64,000 bases of DNA from Parus major (GCF_001522545.3 NC_031773.1:42267494-42331493), one strand, 5' to 3'. Numbered from the stretch's first letter, positions 21,140-35,837 are shown. Program-made: numbers and translations. Notes: generated from the sequence alone by a model not told the origin.

Positions 21140-22766
21140 CATTAGTTTGGGTTTGTTTTTTTTTCAATTCAAAAAGATGGTGTTTTAGTCTAAAGCAAGG
21201 ATCATTTCTTGGTTTTGAAGGTCAGTTGTGATGTCTCTAGACAATGAAACCATTGACTTGAAACATGGACAGGGTTCTTTTCATTATTAGCAGAATACAC
21301 TGACTGAAAGAAGAATATTCTATTAAAAAAATCTCATCTTCAGTCAAAAAATTTAAATCTCCTGAATCTCCTGAATAAATGCCCAGCACATATTGGACAG
21401 CAAATAGAATCATCTTCATTATATATAGAGAGATATATATGTATATAACCACTGAAAAGCGATGTATTCCATGTAAAAACAGAGCATTATCAATTCCATA
21501 TGTGAGGTGTTATGTAACTTCAATTATTTTTTTCTTTCACCATTATGCTTCAGCTTTCACCAGGAACTTCAAAGACAAATAAAACATAAGTCATTTTACT
21601 GGTGATATATAATACTCCCATTTGTCATCTCTGGCAAGGTTCTGCTTTTAAACTTAAGTTAAAGCAATTAATTTGTGTCCTAAGAGACATAAGAACCTAA
21701 ACTTCATTGCAGCAGATCTCTGATAATGCTGAACATAGAGCAAGGTCAGAGCTTGGGAAGGAAAACTGAGCGCAGTGCTGAATGACTGCTACGATTATTT
21801 TTTTTCTGTAACTCCTGAAATCTTGTATACTGCTCTTCTGACACTTCCTTGGAAATAGCTGCATCATTTTAGCTAAAACATTTCCTGCCTTCTCCCCTCA
21901 GCTACCCACAAGAAACACTCAGAGGCATTTATTAACATGGAAAACATCTGAACAATATAGTCACATTTCTGAAAGTATGGTAGAATTGAAAACAGTATAA
22001 TTTAGTGGAAAAAGCTGGGCTGTTTTTTCCTAGGAGCTCTTACCCATGCCCTGCATAATGGATATGTTGCTCTTTTTTTTTATCTGTAACTCACTGCCTT
22101 TTCATACTGCCACTCTCTATAATGGTTAATATATAACTCACCAATGTGTCAGTTTTTCCCTAAAGTGTTACTTCAGGCAGCGCAGGGGAATTCCCTTTGA
22201 TATCTGTGCCAGAGCAAAGGTACACCGGCAGCTGCAGTTATACAAAAGGGGGACTTCAGCTGCAAGGACAGCTTGGGAACGTCTGTCTCCCTTCCCTGCC
22301 TTGCCTCTGGCTGCTTCTTCACACTCATGCTTCTCTGCTACTGTTTCAGGGTTTGTGCTCAAAATCAGGTCACTGAGCTGATCCAAATTACAAATAGGTT
22401 TTTTATTTACAGAGTTGTTCTTAATACAGGTTGCTTTTCTTACCAGAACGATGCCAGAAATTGCAGTGCTGGTGCAACTGAGGAGCCAGAGTCCTGGAAC
22501 AGAGAGGAGAGAAAAGCAGTTGGGATAGAGGACACTGGGGAGGAAGCCTGAGTTCATGGAACTGCTGGCTCAGATGGTGTCTCTTCCATTAATAAGGGTA
22601 AGATGCAGTCAGGAGGTTGCTGTCACAAACCATTAACAAACAGCAAGTTCACACAAAAGGATTATGCACTTGCTCTAAATAAAAGACTAAACAGTAAAAC
22701 AGCTCCATACGTGACTTTTGGAGGAAAAGTAGTTTTACACGTAGATGTTAGAGAACATGTGTGGGC

Positions 22767-22835
22767 ATATGTACACACACATACACGTGCATACACACAC
22801 AAATGCATATTCACACACATGTACACACACAAAAA
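22767..22835 (+). repeat. Interrupted (CA)n microsatellite
   Basis: CACACA blocks alternate with ATGT/GTGCAT interruptions. GTACACACAC appears at 22771-22780 and again at 22821-22830. This is an old, interrupted dinucleotide repeat. Confidence 0.9.
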
Positions 22836-25800
22836 CCATCTCTAAATTTAAAAGAAAGACAAAACACCTCTCACTTCAGCATTTTTGACAGTCTTCAAAA
22901 GCATGCAGCTCTGATCTCCTGGACAGCTGGTTTGTGAAAGCAACAACCAGGGAAGCCTATAGAGGGAGCAGGCCGCCTTCTTTTCCTTAGCAAGAGGAGT
23001 TTACAACCTTAAGTGATGACCCTGAGAGAAAGGAAAGGTAGAGGAGGAAAATGTCATAGGGAGCACAGCCCTACGCAAGGGCCAGAGCAGTTGCCCTGCA
23101 AACAAGGAGAGCAGCACCAGACCTGCCTCTCAGGGGATGGACAAGAGAGCTGCAGATTCACACCTACCGTCCTTCTGTTCACCCCTCTTCTTTGTGTTCA
23201 CACTTGGTGCCATACAGGAAGTCTGGAATTTCTTAGTGTTTCCCCCAATCTATCTGTCCCAGCATTTTAGCAGTTTATCTGCACATTTCAGGATGGGGAT
23301 TTGCTTGCCTGGAAGATGAGCAGAATTTCATCTTCCAACACCTACAGCCAAAGTAATAGAGCAGTGCCTAGAAGAAAAAGAAAGATGAACTCAGAAAAGC
23401 CTGGCATTTCCTGTTGAACAAAAATAAAAACTAAAGAAAGGCTAACCATGTCACAGACAACATAAGAGAAGCAGTATTAAGCAGAGCCTGTTCAGAAGAC
23501 AGAATATGCAGAAATGTCATAGTTAGTTATTGTCAGTAGAGGCTAAGTAACTGAACAGAACATTACATGTATTTGAATTCACACATGCATACACAAAAAT
23601 TTTTAAGTCTTTAAGCCATGTATACCTGTAGTGAAGGTCCAGAAAGCTGGTGGTTATTTGTATGGCTGTAAAGCCCAGAAGGTCCATCCTAGACAGATTT
23701 GTGTTTGCTGAGCATGACAGAAATCTGTACCAAAAGCTTCTGCATTACTGTGTTTATTATAGTCCAGTAAAACAGAGGATGAGATTTTTTCCTTTTTCTA
23801 ACAGATAGGGAGCTGTGTTGCTAAACCAACCCTGTTTCAATCTTAGAGACCAAAGGAATAGCAGCTAAAAAACATCTGTTTGACCGAGCGGTACGTGCAT
23901 TCTTGAACTAAAAATTACAATCAGAAATAAAATACAGAGCACAATATGTGGCAAGCACACATGCATTATTTACCATGTTGCACCTGTGAGTTCTTCTTGC
24001 AGAAAGACTGGCCACCAGAGTGTGCATCAGATAACTTATATTTTGGTAAAAGTCTAAGAATGGCTATAAAGTATGCAATATTTATACATAAAAAATTATA
24101 CTAAGAGCTTTTCCTCCCATGCACTTAGGTCTAATAATACTTTAGTGTGTTTCTCCAGGGGAGCAAGAGCAGGTCTTAGCACTGCAACATAAATTGTTAA
24201 GCACAAGCCATGCAGCAGTAAAACAGAAAAGGAGTACTCTATGCCCTTCAATTCCAAGGCAATGCAGCAATAGAAATATAATAAAATAAAATAAAAGGAT
24301 ACTATTACTTTTCCTCATAATATGGTTGGTTCATCATTTGACTTTTAATGCAGGTTTGCTTCTGCTTTCTTTTTTGCTTATTTTTTTTTCCATCATTAGA
24401 GAAAGGCCATTTGAGGAATGTACTCTGCACAGTGATGTGATTCAGCAACTTTCTGGAAAACAAAAACACAGCTCTCTTTTTGGTGTCCTAATGAAACACA
24501 ACTGGCACTAATTTTCATTGAATTGAGCCTAACTGAAAGCAGGCAATGTACCATGTTAGCTAAAGTGCAGTGGTCTTGGATCACAATATTATTTTTCATG
24601 GGTTTTTATACATTATGTGCTGAACAAAACCTGCTGCTAAATTAGGCCAATGATAACAAATATATTTTGTTATCAAACAGTACAAGCTGTTGTCTTACCA
24701 AGAATGGCTCAGCAAATACATTTGCTTTTTTATCCAAATTCTAGGTAGCTTCTGTCCATACCAACATGTGAGACCATTGTTCCTGAGTGTTTCCCAAGGT
24801 CATGTCCACAGAGAGGTCATCCAGCTCACAAAGGCAGAGTGCCATCTCATGAGCTTGCCATGTCAACGTTTTTTCCATGAGGACACTGAATACTGCTCAG
24901 ACACACAATATATTTTTACTTATTTGGTATTCTTTATCAGGAGTGCTCCAAGTCTGGGAAATTAAATCAGGAGCAAAAGGAGGTAGAAAATCTCCCACAG
25001 TCACACACAGAGTAGTGAAAAGAATTTAGGAAGCCTTATGCTTCATGGGTGTGTTTCCATTAAAAAAATCTTAGTAAAGACATGGTTGTCTATATAGGCT
25101 GATAGAAAAGTCCTGTCTCCAGGCAGGCATGATGTGGTAGCCAGCCATGGCAAGCAGTGAGTGCCTGAGCTGGGGTGTGCTGCATGTCCTGGCTTAGGGC
25201 ACATGCTGCTTTTTCTCCAAGCAACATGTGGAGTGACAGGTGGCATGTGTCCCATGTACCACCAGGATCATTCCTGCATCGAGCCACAGAAGAGCTGCCA
25301 CCGGAGCTCGGCAGCCAACAGTGAGTGCAGCTGGTGAGGAACAAGTCCCACACCCTCTGTGAACCCACCTGAAGATAAAAAGTGCTGCATGAGCACCCAC
25401 CCTTATTGCTCCTGGCAGAGCTGCACGGGGACATTGGCACCCAGGACCTGTGGGCTTGGCTAACAACCAACCAGCACAGAGACTCTACTCTTAGAAGCAC
25501 CAAGCAATATTCCCCAAACATATTGTCATTTGCAAAAGAAAGAGTCATTCTGACAACAAAGTCATCCAGTGAGGTTGTTGCTGGTATTAAATACGTGGCA
25601 GAACTTCTACCATAAAAATTTCTAACAGGCCATTGTGTATCAGCTGTGAAAACTTGCTCTGGGCCAATATTTGGAAAACAAGACTCAGCAAGAGTCTTTT
25701 TTGAACACATTATCATATTTAGTAATCTACAGGTATGTAAATCAAGAAATCTTCAAGTGTAGGCCCCACTGGCACCTTTGCTGATTCTTCTTTATTGATG

Positions 25801-28800
25801 CTATGGTCATTAGGGAAAGTGAGCACTGGCCATTCCAAAGTTCTTGGTCTGGGACTTTCCTTTTACCTCCTGATTCCCTCAATGGTTCAGATAAAAAAAG
25901 AGGAGATGCAGGGTAAAGCAGACAAGCTGCTGTCAACAAGGAAGCATGGAGAAGAGCCCCCCCAGAAGAAAAATTTGTCTCCTGAGAAGGCACATATAGC
26001 AAAATATGGATCACCTTTGCACAGAGGTAGGGAAGAGTCACTGTTGGAAAGTTCCTGAATCCTGCCTAGCCATACATGCCTCCTTCCAGATCTGGAGTAA
26101 GCCAACTTTTCCAGGTAAGCGAAAGAAAAATTGCACTTATTTCTATCTCAAAGGAAATTTCTGCTGTTGCTTCCAAATTAAACTAGCTTATTGGTCATAA
26201 TGCCCTAACACTGCACTGGTGACACAGCCCTCTTTTTTCAAAAGGTTCCCTGTGGATTCTGGCACATCTGACATACACTTTGGTGGAAAACATGTCAACT
26301 GGCCCTTCTGAATGGAGATTTCCAGATGTGCACAGAATATGCCCAGGAGAAATAAGTGGTTACATGCACCAGGAATGGAAAACTCAGTACCCAACAAACA
26401 GTAGCAATTTTCATGTATTAATGATAAAGTATTCAGGATTTATAGTTAGAAATACTCTTTTCATTGTTTTCATTATTGGAGGTCTGTTATATCTAAGCAT
26501 TTTTCTAAATGCTAAATCTCATTTCCAAATACCCTTAGGGAACAACAGCCACAACAACAAAACTAGAAACACTTTACTGAAGACAAAATTATAATAACTA
26601 AGCTCAACACTGTACAGGGAAAATGCAGTGTTAAAATGTATGAAGTAAAATTGTTTTCTAACTTTCCCAATGTTAAACATCGTTTTGTCTTTAGAATGAG
26701 CAAGGGCAGAAATTTGTGACATGCTCTGACAGTATTATACACAACTGTGGTTTATGCAAGTTATGTGTTAGATCAGTATATTTTCTCAGTACAGTTAAGG
26801 CCAAAGAGGTTTAATAAGATATTTTTTAATTAATTTTTAATTAATAAGTTCTTTTTTAAAAAAAGCTTTTTACCCTCCCTTCCTTTGAGACCATGATTCC
26901 AGGAAGTCCTGAGAAAATAGATAGTTTATTTTTCAGCACTTCTTACACAGGAAACCCAGAGGGATATCTCAAGTGAAAGAGATTCTTCAGCAAGCATAAA
27001 AAAGTCACTGCTATCACACCTATCACATTGGTGGCAAAAGCAAGACAAGGTGACAGATAAGCACCAATCTGTACTGGGGCAACCCCTCAGATACTTTGTA
27101 GTAGAGTTTTCTGAGGTTGGTAGGACCAGTGTTTCAGAGCACACATACTACCATGGCCTGAGCTAGAGATAGGCTTCCCTTATCACTCCTGAACAAATCT
27201 TCATGAAACAGACATTCTCACATCACCTGTGTATAGTGCATGCAAATGTTGTGCAGGCTGGGAAATTACAGTTTCTTCTCACAATGTTGTTGAAAAATAT
27301 TCCCTTTCTTTTTTTTTCAGGAGCATAAATAGAAACTCCTTATTTCCAAAACCAGAACCGTGTCATAATAGCCAACACAGGACAAGAGGGAAAGGGGGTT
27401 GTTGTGGTCTGCAATATCTTCTCACATTAGTAACCCTCCCTTCCTCCCTCTCTTCCAGCCTCAAACATGTGGCTGTCATAAATTCTTAAAGGCAACATTG
27501 TCAAATACATTCACCAAATATTCTGATGAAAAAGAATCATTAAAAAAAAACAAATACGGTGATGAGAACACTCTGTTTAGAGCATTGCTTCATACTGGTG
27601 AATAGCTCATTTGCTATTCCTGGGTATTAGAGTCAAGCTCAGTGCTTTTGTTATAGATATTTTTTAAATAAAGGGTAAAGAACATGTTTGTCCTATGTTA
27701 CATACTTGAAATGTCTGTGGAAATAAGCAAGCACACACTTCTTAGGGCACTGCCTATGGTAGTATCTGTAGGTCTTGAAACAAGCAGACAGGCCAAAGGC
27801 ACGTGGGTTTCACAAATCACTCCCCAGCAAAAAAATCTGCATTTATGAGCTGACTCCTTATCTCCACTTCAATCAAATGAGCTTATTGTTAAAGTTTTAC
27901 AAAGCAACCCAGCAGCAAGGTGAAAGATGAAGAGATTATTGAATAATAGATAAGAATATTTTTAGTCAGCTCAGATGTATTCATGTATCTGAGAAAGCAC
28001 CAGGAAAAAAGCCCTCAGAAAGGTGCTGGCTGAATTCCAGCAAAAGCAACCTGACTGTTAGGGCCCTGCAAGGGCTGGGGTCTTCCTATGAGAGACAGCA
28101 AAACAGAAATGTTGGGGAGGTACCAGGAAACCCAAGAGAGTCCTGTCCACAGGCACTGGGTAACTCTGTGGGGATGGGGACATAGGCCTGCCTGTGGTGG
28201 TCCCAGCCTGGGGCACTCACAGCTGTGGGCAGCTGGAGAGGGGCTGAAGCATCACTGGGCAGGGACCAACAGCCTCAGGGGACTGACATGGGATCCTGGG
28301 CTGTAGGCAGTGTGGGGGGAGCCCCAGAGGGCTGGGCAAGAGGATTCAGAAACGGGGGTGCCCTCAGGATTCTGGTATAGTTATGCAGAGATGCAACATT
28401 AGCACTAAAATAGCTGTCCGTATTTCTGGTCCTGCAATTGATTATTTTTTGCTACTTTTTCAGTCATAGTGTTATAAGCCAACAATCCTGCCCTTATATT
28501 TGGAGGAGCTGGAATTGTAAACCTACTCCCAAGGTCATTCTTCCCATCAGGTTTCCTACAATGTAGTTGAACGTGGGGGCAACAAAGCATTTGTAATGAT
28601 CTGGAAAGAACCGTCCCCATGCACAAAAGAAGAAAACTACCAAATTGTCTAATTTCAGCACTGTTCTGCTTCTTACCCTACATCCATTACCCAGTGAGAG
28701 TCATTTTTCCATTATTATGGTCTGAAGAGACAGAGTTTTAAAATATTTTCTCACTGCGTGAGCCAGCCCTCTCCCTGTTGTCTTTCCCTTTTAATGAAGA

Positions 28801-31800
28801 TCACAGTGCAGTTGACATCTTTGATCCTGGGAGCCTCTGAAGAAGTGAAGGTATAATGACATTATTCACTTAAAAGCTAGGGAGATACTGACTGAACATC
28901 TACTGAAATAAAGTAGCAGTGAATAATGAAGTGTCACTTAGATATTCAGAACTTCATTCATTAAAAAACATTTCTGAAAGGAACTGGTTCATGCGTCCCT
29001 GGAAACACTAATACAAGACGTGCCAGGCTAAATCAGATTTGGCATTTAGTCTAGAATCAAAGTACTTGAACATAGTCCATCCTCCTACAACACTGACTAC
29101 AGAGCAGAAAGCTCTTCCCTTACCTTGTGTACAACTATGAGACTATATGCAGTAGTGTCTAGAGAATCTCTTATAAGGCAGATGTGAACAGGGAATACTT
29201 TTGTCAGCAGTATTCAAGAAGCATAGTCCCTCACAATGTAAAAGTATGACAGCCCCCAAAATACTGTATCATGTGAAAAGAACCAAATCTCTCTCTTTTG
29301 CACCAGGGACAGTCATAAACCTGCAGCACCATGGAGCTCATTGCTGCCTAATCTACCTTGATTTTTTGACAGGACATTTTTTATTAACTCCTTGCTTCCT
29401 TAACTAGACTGCCGTAGGCAACTGAGTTAACATGTTCAAAATTAGCTTGGATTTGTCTAAGGCATACCTTGGGTCCTGTAGAGAAAGAGCAGCTACAAAC
29501 TGGGAGTTGAAACTGCAGCATTGACACAGCCCAGCACTTTGAACCTCTGTCCAGAAAGGCATTTCATAGCACATGTAGCAGTAAGGCTCTGAATAGACTT
29601 GGCAACTGCTTTAGCTTAGTAATGGTGAAGCATGTTTTGAACTCCCTTCTGGATTGGAAATTGTCTCTGAGAGGTTTTAAAAAGTGCAGTAGAGTCTCAT
29701 GAAGCAGGAAACAACATTTATTCAATTTTTCTCCTCTCAACCTGAATGCACTGGAATTAGAATACTTAGACATAAAACTCAGACATATTTAAGGAAATGT
29801 CAGAGGCCGTCAAGTGCCAGCAGTGAGGATGAACACCAGCAATATGGAACAAGGAGCCACGTCATCTTTCTGTGAGGACTTGGAAAGGCTGTTGTGCCAT
29901 TGCAATGTGCAGGGCCCAGAAGAATACTGCAAGTAGCACAGCTTCATAAGAAAATAGCAGTAAATACATCTGTGTGCAATGCTCTCCTTCTGGTGACAGA
30001 ACCCGTTCAAAAGAAACCCACAACGAGTACCTTCAGGAGAAGAATATCATGCAAGAACCCATCTGTGCACACACACAAACACACAGAGACACCAGCATAT
30101 TTATCCAAAATACTCTCACATAGCATCTCACTTCAGATCTTGTGAATCACAAGGGCGATCTACAGGCCGATCATTGCTTTTCCTGTTTGGATCCACCATC
30201 TGCATCTTCTGCTTCCCAACCTCCTCAAAAGTGAAGTTTCAGACGTATCGAAATACTGAAAAGTCTCTCTGCCTGCAGACTGCAACATTTGGAAACGGCT
30301 GTGTCAGCTGATATTCATCCCTTGTAACAGCACCATTTGATATTTGAAGCTGTATTTTCATTTCTGGAGAATAATGCATATGCCCTAACTCCCTTCTCAG
30401 ATGTGTCATTCCACTGCTATTCCTTCCTTCTTTAAGCTACAGTTTGGTATTCTTTTAAGTGAACATGATTACCAATAAAGCACTCCCCACTTTCTCTCAC
30501 TCCCACAACTTCTCCCAGATCATCTGTTGTACTGTGCCATCATAAATATTTGTGTGGCTGCATGGTTAACCAGATTAAGGAACTGATCCAGATGAAAAAC
30601 AGCCCCTGGGAAAAAATATGCAATTTTTGCAATATAGTTCCCCACAAAGTCATACAAATGCTTATGCTGCAATTGTTAAGAAGGTTTCCATAAGAATTGA
30701 GATGACTGACTGAGAAAAGGGAAAGGGAACAATCTGGTTTTCTAAGCAGTTTTTCTGGCTTTAATTTAGGTGCCATGGTTTTTCATTTGCTTTCACCAGC
30801 ATTTGTCCACAGAAAGCACATAGAAACCCCTGCTTCAGGGAGTAAATGTGCAGAGCTACTGAAAATTCCTTCTGAATGTCCAGGGAAAAGTTCTTTGCAC
30901 AACAATATCTAAATCTTGCCAGCATTGGAGCCCCTATCCATAAAGCCCAAAATAGTGTTCTTACACTCAAAGAAGAGCATTCTCCTATCAATGAGAAGCT
31001 TTGTCATGATCCTTTGGAGTCAACTCTTAGCACTTCAGAGGCAAACAGCCTATTTTTCTATCTCTTGCTTTCTCTGGATTTAAGGACTGGTGAGAATACT
31101 ACCTCATTACCTATTCCATGGCCCTGTGGTGTAAATGGGAGAGAAAAGTATGGAAGTATGGAAGCATTGGATTACAATTTATCAAAAAATCTTTTGAAAA
31201 CATCTCAGCTCCCCATTTAACAGTTACTAACAAACTAAACCTAGAGACAGAAAGTCTTGTCACCAATTCCCTCAATTTCACTTCATCTTCTTTTCTTTCT
31301 TCACAATAAAGTGGAAGTTCCACTGCTGATATTTCTCAGGATATCTGTGATAATCTTTTGCAAGACATTTGAAAACTGCAGTTAAATGCAAACTTGCTGG
31401 TGAATAAAGCTGCACAGAAGGCAAAAATGCTGCCTCCTCCACTTAAAGAGTCAAGTATTACTATTTTCTCTCCACTGGTTTGTGGTGTGAGATAGCAAGG
31501 ATACAAAACCAGCTGATACCATGAGTGGGAGGATTAACTACAAAGAGAGCTCTTATTGTTTCCAGTAACTGTACAATTAACTTAAATTGTGGCTATCTTT
31601 TCACCAGTGGGCTTAACGTATTCAGACTAAGGATAGTGGCTAAGTGAACATTACAATTTCCTGGAGAAATTGCACACCAGTGATCCTCCCTGAAATTGTA
31701 TACCATTGCTTGCCCTTCCCTAACCCAAAACATGAGGGCTGTGTGTTACCATAGGCTAGGGGACTTCCTCCAGACAGTGTCTGTTCACAGAAAAAGACTG

Positions 31801-34800
31801 ATCTTCATCATATCTACTATTTGGGTAGCACTGCTAATTTTGATGAAAGCCAAGAGGGACTCGGCTTTAAAACTGAGAGGTGAGCATTTTTAGACCTTAA
31901 AGGTGTTTGAACTCTAGGGAGTCCAGAGAATGTAACATCTACTGCTGGGCAGAGACTGTTTAAGGAAGTTAGAGGCCTTAGGAAATCTGGCAAGAAGAAT
32001 TGCCTTTGAATTTTTCCACCAACTGCCAGTTCCCCACACATTCTGTCTCTTCTTCTGGTTGTATTCATGTAGCTTTTGGAGCTGTGATGGCCTGAGAACA
32101 CGACCAAGGCAATATCTGTATGGGAAGGTCTTACTTTTACTAAATTATAAGGATAGGAACCAAGTAGATTTTCAGGCACATAAACTCATCTCCATGCCAC
32201 TGAAAGTCAGCGTGTTTGGAAGTGTGTCAGAGCTTTTTCTAGCTATACCTGTTGAGCAATATATGACATTCCCCTTCAACACCCCTCTCTCTACTTGATC
32301 TGATGCTCAGCTCTCTCCCTCCCCAGTAAAGCCTACTCTAACCCTATCTCCATTCTGACAGCATCCCCAGCCTTGTCTAGATGCACTGAGTTATCATACC
32401 CTCTTTTCCACCTATCTTCCCATTCTTCTCACCGTGCCCCACCACCTCTTCAAGGCCTTGCTGAGCCAATCCTCTGGATCCCCCACTCTTATTACACTGA
32501 AGCTCCTTTGACAGGCCCCTGGCAGGCGTGAGCAGCTCCACAAAACTTAGTCTTCTGCAGGGCAAAGCCACCAGAGAGGTTCCTATCCAGCCAGAGCCAC
32601 TTTTTCTGCCAGGCACTGCCTGATAACTGGATGATGGTGCTGTGCTGCTGACTACACTGCTGCAGCCATCAGGAGTATAAATAACCCTCAGAAATGGAGT
32701 TTCCTTCAGTTTTAATCATTTCTGCAATAGGTTTCAATCCATTTCCTGGCACGCAGTTGCAGGGACACAGCCAGCAGGATGGAGCAGGGATGGGAATGAA
32801 AGGCTGAGTATAGGGTGAAGGAGGAAAGTCCTGAGGTTAGGTAGAGAAATGCTTAGGGTGTCCCTGCCCTGTAGAGAGCACCAGGGGCTCAGAAAGGAGC
32901 ATTCACAGTAGCAAGGAAGCAGCCTGTGTACAATAGACATTATTTTTCCCTGCAGCTCATAATAACCCAGTATATTGTGAGCTTTGTCCACAACTGCTGT
33001 GCAGAAAACACAGGAGCATTTTACAATGCTTTTAATGTTGTTGTGTCATAATGTTCTTCAGTTCTGCGTGAAGTTAAAAGGGACAAGAACGGATTAAGAC
33101 CCAGTTAAGCCAGCAGAAAAGCAGAGGAAACAAAATTGCCAAATACTTGCCTCAATGGGCCATCAAGAACTGAAGGGGCAGCCCCCTGCAGACACGCACA
33201 GGTTGGCAGCACAGCGAGGACCCATCTGACACTGTGCTTCTGCAAATGAGGACTGAAAAAAGTCTCTTGAAATGAGAGGTGGGGGCAGGAGAAGGAAGAA
33301 CTTCTAGCAATTCACTGCAGAACACTAAATCATCTCATAGTCAAGCTCGGCTAATGGCAAAGAGTGGTGAAGAGTAGGAATACCTCAGATAGGAAGAAAG
33401 GAGAAAAATAATGTCCCAGAAAAATAATGTAGCACAGACTGTATAGACATTTGAGCTGCTGATGAATCAACATGAATCAGGCCTATTATACTCCAGACCA
33501 CAGCCATGATGTAAATAGAGGTGATGCAGCAGCTGACTCAGAGGCACCTTGCACATCCTGGGTGAGGTACAGAGCTGGGGACAGCAAGCTGTCAAACATA
33601 CTTAAATAAACCCATAAAGCCTGGGCAACAGGCCTAAGGTATTTTGCCCTCTCTAGTTCAAATAACCGGTATATATCATGCCAACATGTAATGTGCAATT
33701 GCTCCCTGCCTTCCTTTAATAGGGCAACTTCTCCTTCAGGATTACTTTGTCTCACCCCTGACGTCACTGACAAGTAGAGGTGCTGTGACTACAGCCTGGC
33801 TCACCCCACTCAGAGGACACAGGGACTGGTCAGTACATATGATCTCTCACCATGGACATGTGGCAGCAGAGCCACCTGAGGCAGCAAACCACACAGCAAA
33901 ATGCTACAGAACACTTCAGAATATTTACACTTCAGCATTAGGTGTCCTGTTTTTACTTTCATGCATAAAAATAATTTTATGGATTTTTTTTTTAACTGAT
34001 ACTGTGCAGGCTGCTGAAAAAGCATGGTACATCACTGAGCCCTGGACGAAGTGCTCCTTTTTTGGCCTTGGATCTCTTTGTGCAATATGTTGTGGTCTTT
34101 TTGAATATCATCTCATTGGAAAATAGTAGGGGCTGACAGAGTTGGAATAGCAGGGGGACATGCCAGATGGATGGGAAGCATGGAATTCAGCACTTTCTTT
34201 GATATCTGCATTACAGCAGCTACAGTGGGGCTGCCTTCTCTTTTGCTCCCTCTGCATTTTGCATGAGTCCAGGCACCTGGAATGGAAAAGGGCTCTCAGC
34301 AGCAGCTTCATGGCAAGGAAGAAAGAAATAGGTATATGTTCAACATCACTATACAGCCTACTACCTACTACTGTGGCCCTGATCCTGAGAGAGGATACCA
34401 GAGCTTTCAAGGATAGTCTCATACCACAGAAGGCACTGCTGGCTTTGTCATTGGCTATGTAAGAACAGGCATGGGTACCACAGAAAATTTGGCAGTGGTG
34501 TTTGTACCTAGACATCACCCTTTCAGATTTCACAACATTTACAACTAACAAATTGTAACAAGTTGAAATACAGCAGCCTACCTAGTACTGTGTTCACAAT
34601 TCTTACGATAAGGCAGAAAAGAGTAAAGAAAAGTAACAGTAGTGTTCTTCTTAATAAATAAAAATTGTATGGATGTGATCTAACTTTTACTACGTTGAAC
34701 AAACCAAATGTTCAGAGGGCCTCTATCTCTGTTGAACAGTTTTGATATTTGATCTTTGTGCGGAATGAAATGTGTGCCAATGCTTGGCAGAGCCAAAGGA

Positions 34801-34823
34801 TGCTTGAAACAGGATTTAAGTCT
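22836..34823. other. Intergenic, third part
   Basis: No gene is supported. Two stretches are GC-richer than average but poor in CpG (about 25100-25480 and 28060-28370); neither could be assigned to a repeat family. AT-rich sequence lies at 26815-26870. A perfect AP-1 word (33534-33540) and a perfect CRE (33759-33766) lie 220 bp apart near the right end. Confidence 0.65.
30066..30092 (+). repeat. Short interrupted (CA)n repeat
   Basis: About 27 bases of CA dinucleotides with AAAC and GAGA interruptions. Confidence 0.75.
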
Positions 34824-34910
34824 GAATCATAGAACCACAAAATAATTAAGGTTGGAAAGGACCTCTGGAGCTCACCTAGTCCAACACCCTGCTCCAAGCA
34901 GACCCACTGC
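34824..34910 (-). mobile_element. CR1 LINE 3' end fragment, minus orientation
   Basis: The plus strand reads AATCATAGAACCACAAAATAATTAAGGTTGGAAAGGACCTCTGGAG and continues to CTAGTCCAACACCCTGCTC. This is the reverse complement of the CR1 3' terminus, so the element points left with its tail at 34824. Similarity fades after about 34910. Confidence 0.88.
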
Positions 34911-35837
34911 CAACACCATATCTGGTCACTTGATCAGCTTTGCCTTTGCTTTCACAGCACTTTCCTGGGACTGAGGCTTTGGCAGCAGTGATGCTTTTGC
35001 CAGCTGAAGCCGTTCCTACTCCACCTCCAGTCCTGGTTCTCGCAGTGTCCTCCCAGCACAAACATTTGTGTAGTCTCCTAAGGAAGTGAATCAGCTGAAA
35101 TATAATCTGTACCACCAATATCATAATAATTTTTTCTATCCAGAACAGTTCCCAGTCCAACATATTCTGTAGTCATACTCACAACCATGGTGGAGGAAGA
35201 GCCAGACAAAGACAAGCAGCCAAGAGGATGAGGGGAAATGAGGAGGAAAGAGCAATGAAAATGCCTGCCTGAGCTAGAGCTGCAGATTAATGAATTCTGT
35301 GTTCATACCAACCCTCAGATAAGCAAGATTCAATTCCTTTTCAAGCCTCTTCACCACTACAATTTTCTTTCCAGGGGTGGGGCAGAGTGATTAAGTATTA
35401 CTTACTGAATATTTTCACACCACTGAACTTGTTGGGAAAACTCTATTAAATGTATAGGAACCAGGTGAGTCTGTACATGTGTCAGAAAGAAGAAACAAGC
35501 AGAAAGTTGACCTGAACAGAAGTATAAAATGAATAAAATTTTCCAACAGAAATAGCCAGACTGGCTGAGCTACAGAATCTGGGATGTCTCCACCCAACAT
35601 TTTGTGGAAAAGCATTTGCTTCAGAGTTAGATCAAGCCTGAACAAAGTTGGAATGAACTAACCTACCTTCACTCCAGTTTTCCCATCTTCACAGTATTTC
35701 TGTATTTGCCAAAAGGACACAAAACATTATTTAAAATAACTGAAAAGAAGTTCAGTCACTGAACAAAACAATCTAAGGAAATTCCAGAGAAGGAGTACTG
35801 AAAATTCAGTGATCCTCATTAGTGCTACTGCCAACAT

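Larger units (their letters stand above)
15241..22766. other. Intergenic, second part
   Basis: No gene is supported. It contains the 10-bp hairpin at 18055, an AT-rich stretch at 18515-18600, the 28-bp palindrome at 19800, a G/T tract at 20112 and the A/G run at 21104. A 150-codon minus-strand frame (19776-20228) overlaps the palindrome and G/T tract and is judged chance. Confidence 0.7.

Noticed and set aside
22767..22835. CA-rich repeats considered as a CRISPR-like or regularly spaced array
   Set aside because: There are no constant repeats with unique spacers of even length; it is an interrupted dinucleotide microsatellite in a vertebrate genome.
34108..34551. 147-codon minus-strand frame
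   Set aside because: No recognisable family, no promoter or splice signals, and flanks of the same noncoding texture.
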